Shown here: piece by piece, positions 53,524 to 61,976 of the stretch | Layout: each line of letters begins with the position of its first letter | How positions within the stretch are numbered: the stretch's first letter is position 1 | Source: Epithemia pelagica | Lineage: Eukaryota > Bacillariophyta > Bacillariophyceae > Surirellales > Surirellaceae | Assembly (NCBI GenBank): GCA_946965045.2 | Contig: OX337242.1 | Coordinates: forward strand, 1,612,001 to 1,676,000 | DNA length: 64,000 bases | Direction of reading: 5' to 3' | Made by a program: the position numbers and the translations under genes | The notes under the pieces: model-generated | What the model was told of the DNA's origin: nothing | Seen by the model: the letters and a program-made list of their open reading frames with translations, nothing else | Databases searched by the model: none

Positions 53524-54238
53524 GGCTCTGTCGACACAATCAAACCGTGAGGCTCGTTATGATAAAGTGGGACGATTGATTGGATGGATGTGTCAATCGG
53601 GTCATTACGAAATAAAGAGACGTCTTGTAAAAGATGAGAGAGGCCCAATCTCATTGAGTCAAAGGGAGAGTTTGGAATTGTCGATTAACATGCGACTACT
53701 GTGTAATACTACATTCGTAGACGTAGAAATATTAATATTGTGAGTATGCCATCTCGGACGGAAGCCGAGCGTGACATGGGTTTTTTCCTCATAATTTGGA
53801 GGCAGTTTCAGTTGGACTTACGGGCATGAAAGACAATATTGTAACTCTGATGCAAGGTCGGGGATCCAATTTGGATACATAGAAGAAAGTTTTTGCATAC
53901 TTACATCAGAGTTACATACATGATATGGACTCCGTTTTGGGCTTCCAATGGAGAAGAGATGCTCAAGAGTGAAATTTGATGCCAAACGACCCTATTATTT
54001 AACCAAAACCTCTTTCTACTGTTTGGCTTATAGTGAGTTTTTGGGTTTCTGAGATGGTCGCGACGGCATGAAAGTGGTGCATGCGTGCGACTTGGGATAC
54101 GAAGTGCTGCCTATGTGTAGAATTTATTCGCCGCAGTCATTTCCACTCTGATTCTGCTCTTGGTTTGGGCCGTTCATCCAATATCTCGTAACATCCCTTT
54201 TGATACACCACAGCCATTTGAAAGAGTGCTTGCAAACA
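53524..54238. other. Intergenic upstream of the large ORF
   Basis: The only notable structure is the 13-bp inverted repeat annotated at 53840-53916. A 73-codon plus-strand ORF starts at 53522, overlapping the opposite ATG, and is not credible. Confidence 0.45.
53840..53916. repeat. 13-bp perfect inverted repeat with 51-bp spacer
   Basis: TGTAACTCTGATG at 53840-53852 is the exact reverse complement of CATCAGAGTTACA at 53904-53916. It lies about 320 bp upstream of the 1282-aa ORF. Confidence 0.8.
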
Positions 54239-54943
54239 ATGACAATACAAAGCGCCAGTGCTGCCGCTGCTCCAACGAGCCACGAGATGTACTCGGTCAA
54301 ACTCAATTTGAAACCAGATGAAAGTTCGGGTCTTGTTTTCGCTGGGAAACCACCGAGACTGGTGTCCTACGATGCCGTGCGAATTAAGTTACCCGATGGT
54401 CAACCATCCATTGTCGACTATTACTTTGAGGCTCTTGAAGTTCCAGGAATCGAATTTTTTCATGTATCGTCCGATGCGCAAGTGAATCAGTTGCTCCTCG
54501 ACTTTGAGGCTGGCGCACGATGTGTGGTCTTATCTTCCCATATTCCACCGGGCCACTCCTTGTCAGAGGTTGATTGCATGTACAAGCACGATTTACCAGC
54601 CCACCAACCACTGGGGCTAACCTTTGAAGGATTCCCACCGAAACTTTCCAAGGTAGAAGAATCTTCACCTTTGTTCCGGAATGGAGCCAAGGCAGGACAG
54701 TACGTAGAGGCCCTTCTCTTGCCATCAGGTCGACCAGACCTCAACAAGGATACTCCTGGATTTACGGGTGGCACTCTTCAAAGTCAACTGGAGACCACCA
54801 ATCATTTAGAAGGCCGCAAATTGGTCCTGAAAGACTTGACTGCGTTTGGTGTCCGACAAGAAATCAAGACCAAAGACGACAAACGCAGCTCGGAAAGTGC
54901 TCCAGTGGACGCTGCAGACTTCAAAGCGTGTTGCTGTATGTGA
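54239..54943 (+). CDS. Tandem PDZ-like protein with CaaX-type C-terminus
   Basis: The product is 234 aa. The ATG at 54239 (MTIQSASAAAAPTSHEMY) is used because the upstream codon at 54200 is TTG. Two homologous segments follow. About residues 18-105 include DESSGLVFAGKPPRLVSYDA. About 112-205 include PLGLTFEGFPPKLSKVEESS and PLFRNGAKAGQYVEALLLP, which has the GLGF-like carboxylate loop and the 'SPLxxxG-x-xGQ-x-V' strand-helix pattern of PDZ domains. The protein ends FKACCCM. Read as CaaX (C-C-C-M) it would be farnesylated, with neighbouring Cys available for palmitoylation. Likely a membrane-bound adaptor; partners unknown. Confidence 0.72.
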   Translation: MTIQSASAAAAPTSHEMYSVKLNLKPDESSGLVFAGKPPRLVSYDAVRIKLPDGQPSIVDYYFEALEVPGIEFFHVSSDAQVNQLLLDFEAGARCVVLSSHIPPGHSLSEVDCMYKHDLPAHQPLGLTFEGFPPKLSKVEESSPLFRNGAKAGQYVEALLLPSGRPDLNKDTPGFTGGTLQSQLETTNHLEGRKLVLKDLTAFGVRQEIKTKDDKRSSESAPVDAADFKACCCM

Positions 54944-55507
54944 ACTATCTAAGCTCATTTTCATAGGAACATGCATAGGCTTGTGTGGTTGAAAAGAGAA
55001 TGGTCACATTGAACGAGTTGAACGAGAGCCTCTGTTTCCCTCGTCTCTTCACTCGAATGAGATTTATGCAGAAGAAAGTGCCCCAACCTGATCCTTTGCC
55101 AAGACAGGGATACTCTGTATGCAAACTTTCTCGCAATTAGGACGACGCAATGTATCCCCAAACTGTGAAGTTCTTACAGACCTTGTATAACAACTGTTGT
55201 GTAGCATGAGTTCACGCCACTGCACAAAATTGGAGGATCGCTTTGGAGAAGCCACGATACAGTGATGGTATAGGCAAGCGGACGACACCATGCAGCGGAA
55301 GAACGTGTAGACAATGTTGAAAAATTCAGTTTTTCTCTCAATCGTGTGCCAGCACACTTTTATCGCTAGCTCGAGCCCAGGAACTACTTTGTCCCTGGTA
55401 CCCCAATTCACGATTGAAAAAATAGTATATCTTCCACCCACACAGGTCCACAATTCACACAACGCTCCATGATGATGTATTTGGGAGCCTTTCGTCAAGC
55501 ATAGTTC
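54944..55507. other. Intergenic between convergent genes
   Basis: A minus-strand open stretch at 55064-55498 begins at TTG and has no domain. Nothing else is seen. Confidence 0.45.
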
Positions 55508-56699
55508 TCAAGAAACAACCAGGTAGTTGTTTGGAGCTGAAGTGCGTTTTGCTTTCTTTGTGGATGTTGTTGTTTTGGTGGATTTGTTGGATCTGGAGGA
55601 GAATTCGTCCTCCACTGTTTGTTCCGTCTCGGTGGTTACATGACAATGATGATTGTCATTGTGAGGACGCAAGCTCACGAGTTTTTGTCGTACCGACACG
55701 GCAGTTTCCAAGAAATTCAAGACAATGTTGAGAAAGTCTTTGGCCGACACTTCTGCGACGCGATCCGTGTACGAAAACATGACTTCGGAGGGAGTCACGG
55801 CACCCGTTTGGGCTCCCTTTTTGACCGACACACATCCACCACGTGTATCGCCTGAACAATTGAAATTACCGATTGACAAATATTTTGTGAGAATGCAGTT
55901 CAAATGGAACATAGTCAGTCAAATGTCCTTGCTTTGACCTACCTTGCAAATAGTTCATTTCGAGGAGCATGTCTTTCATGGGTTCGGTCAATTCCGAAAC
56001 AATATTTCGAGTATAGAGTGAAAAGAGTTCCCCTTTTTCTGGGACATCGACCACCACAACCATGTCCTGGAACCGAAAGGCGCAGCATCCTTTGTCGTTC
56101 AAATTCAAGGACAAGGATCCACTCAAATGCTGCGCCACAAATTGGAGAAAGCAATCAATCTTGGCACGGGGACCCGAAAATTTGTTTCCACACGAGCTTT
56201 TGTTGCAGTGTTGATTGTTTGGCGAAGACTCGAGCGGTGGCTTAGTCGACTCTTCGGTTTTGGATTTGGACTGTTCGTGAAGGACCCATTCCTGTCCCAT
56301 GAATTCATGAATGGTGTCCCGCAAGGCGTTATTTGGCACCAGCATTGTTTCACTAAGTGGTTGACGACTAATGGGTGATGTCCGATATTCTTGAATCCAT
56401 TTCAGAAGAGCAGATCGCTCGTACGTGTTTCCTTCGGCATCCAATACTGGTTCAAGCATGACTTCCAGCGTTAAGGGACACAAAAAGCCCTTGGGAACAG
56501 TCATTGTGGTCCATGAGCCAGTGGTATTGCATTCATTGTTTTCCACAAGAGGACTCTCTTGTCGATGTTGGCTATTGTGGTGATTGTCGCTTTCAAAAAT
56601 GGCACATTTCTCTCTTCGTTGACGCTTGGATGATGTGCCACTCTCAGAACAGGCGGACCATGTGCAAACTCGTTTTTGGTGCCATGTTTCAATGCCCAT
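55508..56699 (-). CDS. U-box protein, probable E3 ubiquitin ligase (2 exons)
   Basis: The exons are complement(55508..55851, 55943..56699), giving 366 aa. The intron is 91 bp with donor GTAGGT and acceptor TTCAG; it joins NYLQ to GDTRGG in frame. The start is the ATG at 56699; upstream in-frame sequence opens only with TTG. Residues about 65-135 form a U-box: VPKGFLCPLTLEVMLEPVL, NTYERSALLKWI and SPISRQPLSETMLVPNNAL. This is the E2-binding fold of CHIP/Prp19-type ligases. After a polar linker, residues about 205-320 form an alpha/beta segment (IDCFLQFVAQHLSGSLSLNL; CCAFRFQDMVVVVDVPEKGE; FSLYTRNIVSEL) not seen in well-known U-box ligases; it recalls CesT/YbjN-like folds. A Lys/Ser/Thr-rich tail ends it. 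Confidence 0.83.
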
Positions 56700-58228
56700 G
56701 TTCGGTTCTATGTGGAATGTCCAATTGGAGTGGGCTTGTTTTCCCAGAGCTTTTGAAAATTGTGAGCTGCTGTTGTGGAAACGCCGTCCCTTCTTCGTCT
56801 CCCCAAAGAGAAAATGTGGAATGAATAGAGGAGCGCGTGTGCAGTTTTTGGGGCACCCACCCTCATGAATCAAACCAGAAATCGAAACTTGTGCAACAAG
56901 ACATCCGATCTACTTGAAACACGGGTTGCTTTTTGATTGTTTGGCGCAGCAAATGGACAAGATGCAAGACGCAAGACCCTCGATCCCATTCAAGACAACC
57001 TCCATGGTGGGCAATTCTGTGAGAGGAACGGAACCAAGAACTGATATTAAGCCCATAGGACTCTCAAAGTGTCGGCAATATTTGTAGGGGGAATGATTAC
57101 ACTATAGCCCCATAAAGAACATTGCTTGGGCCTCTAGAGAGAGAGTCCTTGAGAGCTACGAGTATTATACAATAGCAACTACTCCTATGTTGATAATACC
57201 CCTCCTACCTACCCTCACCCTCCTACTGACAAACTCAAAAAAACTCCGTAGCCGATTGTTTGATTGTGTCCATTGTCCGTTGCAAGAATTGTCAATTGCC
57301 CATTGTCCGTTGCTGGAATTGTCAAGTGTCCATTGTCCATTGTCCATGCGACAATTGCGAGTATAAGAAGCAGGTGAATCAATGTCATAGAAACTATCGA
57401 AAATCTCGGACAGATGCGTACCAAATAATACGTATATCATATTATTTCGCGCCGTATTCCATTAGATGTTTTGTCCCTCTCTTGTATTGCTCTGCGTCTA
57501 GGCTTAGGCACACTGGTTCGGACTCTTTTGGAGAGGGCAATGTTTTTTTCATCCTTGCAGGCATACTTGCTGGAAACTTGAGACCTTGGATGAGACAAAT
57601 CGGATGGGTGGAAAAAGTAGTAACATCCCATGTGCTCAAGATTCATGGCCCCACAGGTGGGAAATTGCCCGCTATTGCCTTCCAATCCCGCCGCCACCTG
57701 CAGAACGAAGCGTCTCACTAGGACATCTAGCAGGTCAGGGCAAGACGCTCGCAAGAAACATACAAGGAGATCCCAACAGATCCGTAACAATACTGATCGG
57801 TTGCTTCGCTTCCGATTCTCTTTCAAGGATGCTTTGACCCATTTGGGTTTCCAGTGTAGCCCGTCTTGCCGATTTGCCACGACACGGCAACCAACCTTGC
57901 TGCTCATTCTTCTTCATGCTTCTACGTGGCTCTGTCCTTGTCACATTATTTTTGTGTTGCGTTTGCGTCGTGAGCAGACTTATAATCCGTTGTCGTAGCA
58001 GTAACAGTAACTGATGAGCTTCCACTCATTCATGAGGGCGACAAGCACAAAGCTATGGTCATCTTTCTGCAGCCTTAAACCTTGGGTAGCTTAGGTAGTC
58101 TTTGTCGCCTATCTGTCTGTCTGTCCGTGGCTCGTTTTCATCGACCACCGACCACCTACACCTATCTCTATCTATGATTGAAACTTGAGACAAACACAAC
58201 GAGGAACGACGGCGGAGGGATTGTATCG
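56700..58228. other. Intergenic, 1.5 kb
   Basis: It contains short imperfect tandem repeats of a CCATTGTCCGTTGC...GAATTGTCAA unit at about 57267-57345. A 156-codon minus-strand ATG ORF (57437-57907) has a composition unlike a protein. No gene is called. Confidence 0.45.
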
Positions 58229-58990
58229 ATGACCATGGTAAAGACAGAAAATGCTATCAAGAAACGAAATGTTCCAAATGAACGCAGTCGTTCGTTGGGT
58301 ACAGGCTCTCGAAATAGCTCTTCCTCAAATTGGTGGAAATCCAATAGTCGTTCCACCAAGCATGTCATGGACAAGTATCGTGCCCGCAAGGAACGCAAAC
58401 GCCAAGCAACTGCTCGGTCGTTACGTTCCTATCAAAAAGCCTGCAAAGCAGCTGGATATTCTCCGGGTCAGGGTGCCAGTCGAAAACGTCGACGGCTTAC
58501 AAACGAGGATGATAACGCCAAAGAAGAAAGTCCTCGTGAAGACTCGCCAAATGTTGGCGAGGTTGAGGATGAAGCTAGTTCGACGACATTGAAAAATGAA
58601 TCGAAAGAATCGAACAATCCATCTAGAGATCAATTTGGATTAGATGAGTCTGCAAGGGATAGAAAGTATAACACGGAAATCGAAACGGAGGTGGATGGGC
58701 GGAAAGAAGTTGTGGCTGCTTCAGGGAACCAGACGGAGGATGGAACCGTGGCTAGAAAACGTCGGCGACACGGTGGCATTGTATCCTCGAAAAAGGCGGC
58801 CAAATGGAGAGACGAAAGACGTCAAAAGGTGGAAGATAAATCGCGCAACGAACAAGAGCGATTGCAAAAAATGCGCGAACGGAAGGAGCGATCTCGAAAA
58901 ATGAAACAGCGAACTGCCAAGGGACAACCAATTTTGCAATATCAAGTACAAGATATTTTGCAAAAATTACAACAAGAGCAAGAAGAATAG
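58229..58990 (+). CDS. Fyv7/TAP26 (CCDC59)-like ribosome-biogenesis protein
   Basis: The product is 253 aa. ATGs at 58229 and 58235 are both possible; the upstream in-frame codon at 58178 is TTG. The chain is highly basic with a Ser/Asn/Glu-rich middle. The N-terminal part has HVMDKYRARKERKRQATARS. The C-terminus has long charged helices (RRQKVEDKSRNEQERLQKM; RERKERSRKMKQRTAKGQPI) ending LQYQVQDILQKLQQEQ. The pattern KxR-basic helix, then (R/K)T-x-x-GQP, then a final hydrophobic helix is the signature of Fyv7/TAP26, nucleolar factors for 18S rRNA processing. The call rests mainly on this C-terminal motif. Confidence 0.65.
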   Translation: MTMVKTENAIKKRNVPNERSRSLGTGSRNSSSSNWWKSNSRSTKHVMDKYRARKERKRQATARSLRSYQKACKAAGYSPGQGASRKRRRLTNEDDNAKEESPREDSPNVGEVEDEASSTTLKNESKESNNPSRDQFGLDESARDRKYNTEIETEVDGRKEVVAASGNQTEDGTVARKRRRHGGIVSSKKAAKWRDERRQKVEDKSRNEQERLQKMRERKERSRKMKQRTAKGQPILQYQVQDILQKLQQEQEE

Positions 58991-59687
58991 ACCAGTGCGT
59001 TTGAATGATGTGGAAGCGGATTGAGGGCCGACCCCAACTAGATCGCAACTGCTTCTGATGCCATGAATCGTTTCCTTTTTCTGGTCATTCTGTAAAGGAG
59101 CTGGTCGTAGCAGAAGGTTTTTTACGGTTACGTGCGTGAGACGGTTTCGTCTACACGCTTGAGATTTACGCGTGGTATGCTTGTTTTGCTTTAAACAACT
59201 GTTTCAAGAACGAGTGAATCAAGAAATGGACCATTGTTTTGTTGTAATTCGTGGTCACGGAATGTTGTCCTTTACGAGAACGCATTGCTTCTTTCCAATG
59301 CACTTGAATGTCTATGATTATCTATTTCATGGAGAAGAGGAGCTGCTAAGAAGCAACCCTAGGTAGTTTACGCCCAACTGGTGATTACGAACTGTCTACC
59401 TAGTAGACATACTTTATTCAATACAGCTTTCGATTGCCTACTGAACAAGTGATTACAGACTATCGAAGTTTCATCTTCAATAAGAAGATTGATGTATCTG
59501 GCAATTTTACTGCTTCTTCTTCACAACCCAGCTAAATTCTCTACTTCTAACACAAGCATAATGACAGTTTGATCGCCCTAATTTTCAATTGCGAATCTCC
59601 GTTCCTCGGATGATTGCATCAAATTCTGATATTTGGACAAGCATACAGTCCAATGAACAAGATGACAGGGAATCGACAAAACAAGGT
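58991..59687. other. Intergenic, 0.7 kb
   Basis: 3' flanks of two convergent genes. Short ORFs only; nothing else was recognised. Confidence 0.5.
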
Positions 59688-60305
59688 TTAGACCACTTCA
59701 TGATCAGGCTTTCCCTTGTCGTTGATTGTATGCCATGTGACATCCGGATCGGTTTTGACCAACGTAAGAATCAATCGATTTTCTTTTCGTTTGACCGATG
59801 CGGCCGAAATGGATCCCGCCAAGCGGGCAAAACATAGACAGGGCGGTGACGATGATGATTTCGCCTCTTCTGGATTTTGATAATTTTGTACCGTTAGAGA
59901 AAAACTTTTTTCCGTATATTCCAACACAATGTCTTCGTCTTTGCATTGTTCTCCGATATTGGGCAATTCAATGTACAATTTCACTTTGGACGGTTCATCC
60001 AAAAAGGCGTAGGAGGTGATATTGGACCTGGCATAATCAAAGGTCGATGAGGCCGATCGGTGCAAGGCATTCGACGAGTCTACCGCTGAAGGACTGGACG
60101 AAGATGTCGATGACAAGAGTCGAGGTTCTGCTTTGCCATCCCAAGCCGGGCCGGTTGCCTTGTGGGAATGGGCAAAGTAATAGGCATTCTTGCCCTTACG
60201 CTCAATATTGTCTTGAAGGGCCGACTTTTTCAGAGATTCATTCTCTTCTTCAGACATATCTTCCGTGCGCTTCGTTTCTGGTTGATTCGTTGGTTCAGCT
60301 TGCAT
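59688..60305 (-). CDS. CS-domain (p23/CacyBP-like) protein
   Basis: The product is 205 aa from the ATG at 60305 (MQAEPTNQPETKRTEDM). An in-frame ATG at 60464 would add 53 residues with a hydrophobic stretch (YFVICHIVIVSLF). The N-terminal third carries GKNAYYFAHSHKATGPAWDG, then a Ser-rich linker. Residues about 95-195 form a CS domain: ITSYAFLDEPSKVKLYIELP, VLEYTEKSFSLTV, KRKENRLILTLVKTDPDVTW, the standard beta-sandwich of Hsp90 co-chaperones and calcyclin-binding protein. It probably acts as a chaperone adaptor. Near the gene's 5' end the sequence switches to the repeat-rich G-poor region. Confidence 0.78.
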   Translation of the reverse strand: MQAEPTNQPETKRTEDMSEEENESLKKSALQDNIERKGKNAYYFAHSHKATGPAWDGKAEPRLLSSTSSSSPSAVDSSNALHRSASSTFDYARSNITSYAFLDEPSKVKLYIELPNIGEQCKDEDIVLEYTEKSFSLTVQNYQNPEEAKSSSSPPCLCFARLAGSISAASVKRKENRLILTLVKTDPDVTWHTINDKGKPDHEVV

Positions 60306-60857
60306 AGATTCCAATCTGATCAAAATGCCATTGTTTTGGGGACGAAACTGACAAATGAAAAATGAACCACCGCGATGGAAATGGACGGATGTCCAACGAA
60401 AAAGTGAGACGATGACAATATGACAGATGACGAAATATCTCACACGACTCCATACTCCTTCCATTAGAGGGGACTGGTATAGGAGAGCTACTCCTATGCA
60501 GCTACCTCAAGTGAAAGTCAATACTCCTCTAGGAGTAAGGCTATCTCCACCTGGGGCCGCTAAAGGTCCAAAAACCGCTATCGAACTCCACCATCTCCTC
60601 TAACCGCTAAACAGCTCCACTATCCGCTATTTTTGCCGCCCCGAATAGCGGGGAAAATAGCGGATAGCGGAGCAAAATATAACCGTCGGCATAAATAAAT
60701 TAACGTCTGCTGCCAACAGTATCTCTCGTGTCAAAAAAAAAAAAAAAATATCCATCCTCAAGGAGAAACGAGACAACAAATCGACGACGAAGACGACCAT
60801 CCCCAATAGAGACCAACCACAAGTAGCCGCCCTCCCGTCGGTAACCTGGTAGCCATT
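60306..60857. other. Transition into repeat-rich region
   Basis: After the CS-domain gene the sequence contains several CCGCTA(A/T) words, a perfect foldback at 60621-60666 and a run of 16 A at 60733-60748. No gene is seen. Confidence 0.5.
60621..60666. repeat. 13-bp foldback hairpin
   Basis: TATCCGCTATTTT at 60621-60633 pairs exactly with AAAATAGCGGATA at 60654-60666 around a 20-bp GC-rich loop that itself contains CCGC/GCGG. It resembles foldback or MITE terminal sequence, or a strong hairpin. Confidence 0.8.
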
Positions 60858-61976
60858 ATGATGGTGCACCGGCCGCGGAAACCGCCGTTCCACGAAACGG
60901 CTTTTCCGCCCCATGGCCCCCGCACGGCACGACCCACCTTCTCCCGACCACCAGCATCACACCTTACCGACTCCCCAACCCCCACAGCCGGTCCCAGTCA
61001 CCTAACCTCACAGCGCAAGTACTTCGCGTCATTTCCTCTCCCCTTGCCGCCCCAAACACCTCCTTGCTCACCATGGTCCCCAGCCCCCACCACCCAAACA
61101 CCCAACCAACCACCATCCCCCAGACACCAACCGACGCGCACCACACACACAAACACACACACCACTTCCACTTCCCCAACTACTCACAACGGACACTCCA
61201 ACCAATCCCGCAACCTTGACACCACTCACACATGCCACACCCCTACCAGCTCCCGGAACACCTTCTACCACCACGAACCCCCAATTCTGACCCCAACCAG
61301 ATGCCCGGACAACCCATACAGAACAACAACCGCACCACGTTTTCTTCCCCTGACCCCAACCAGAAGGCTCGACACCACTCTCCGACACCATCTCACACCA
61401 CATCCAACCCACCCGACTCCCAACAGATGCCACAAGACTTCCGCCACCCGCCCGCGTGACACCCCTCAACACCCAAGAACAAACCAATCATCCAACGTAC
61501 GCCCATGCCACACCCCTACCAGCTACCGGAACACCTTCTACCACCACGAACCCCCAATTCTGACCCCAACCAGATGCCCGGACAACCCATACAGAACAAC
61601 AACCGCACCACGTTTCCTTCCCCTGACCCCAACCAGAAGACTTGACACCACTATCCGACACCATCTCACACCACATCCAACCCAACCGACTCCCAACAGA
61701 TGCCACAAAACTTCCGCCACCCGCCCGCGTGACACCCCTCGACACCCAAGAACAAACCAATCATCCAACGTACGCCCCAAACAGACGCAACCTGACACCT
61801 CCCCCCAACCGGTACACTCCACCGCACACTACCCCCCAAGCCCCCATCCCCAACCGACCCAACCAACCCCTCAACCCTCCCACACGCAACCTAGCTCACA
61901 AAATCAGTTTTGTCCCAAAAATGTCCTTATCGTTACTCAACTACCAAAACCGCTCCTGATTCTACTCACCTCCACC
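60858..61976 (+). other. G-depleted, C-rich non-coding region (possible 5' UTR of the downstream element)
   Basis: The plus strand has very few G and very many C here. A long frame is open through the whole stretch, but TGA and TAG stops are rare by composition alone. The translation is low-complexity Pro/Thr/His. I therefore read it as untranslated or promoter sequence containing the tandem repeats below. Confidence 0.5.
61231..61776 (+). repeat. Two tandem 273-bp monomers
   Basis: Copy 1 is 61231-61503 and copy 2 is 61504-61776. They abut directly, begin CATGCCACACCCCTACCAGC/T and end CAACGTACGCC. Mismatches are few, with no indel visible by eye. They lie 200 bp upstream of the ATG at 61977. 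Confidence 0.9.

Noticed and set aside
53522-53743. 73-codon plus-strand ORF starting inside the opposite gene's ATG
   Set aside because: Shares CATGG with the 1282-aa ORF start by chance; no protein features.
55064-55498. 144-codon minus-strand open frame
   Set aside because: Starts at TTG and lies downstream of the U-box gene; no recognisable domain.
57437-57907. 156-codon minus-strand ATG ORF
   Set aside because: Irregular composition and no domain; several comparable overlapping ORFs occur on both strands there.
60858-61976. Upstream half of a 530-codon plus-strand open frame rich in Pro, Thr and His
   Set aside because: Stops are depleted because the strand lacks G; all three frames are long-open, the translation is low-complexity, and it crosses the 273-bp tandem repeat.
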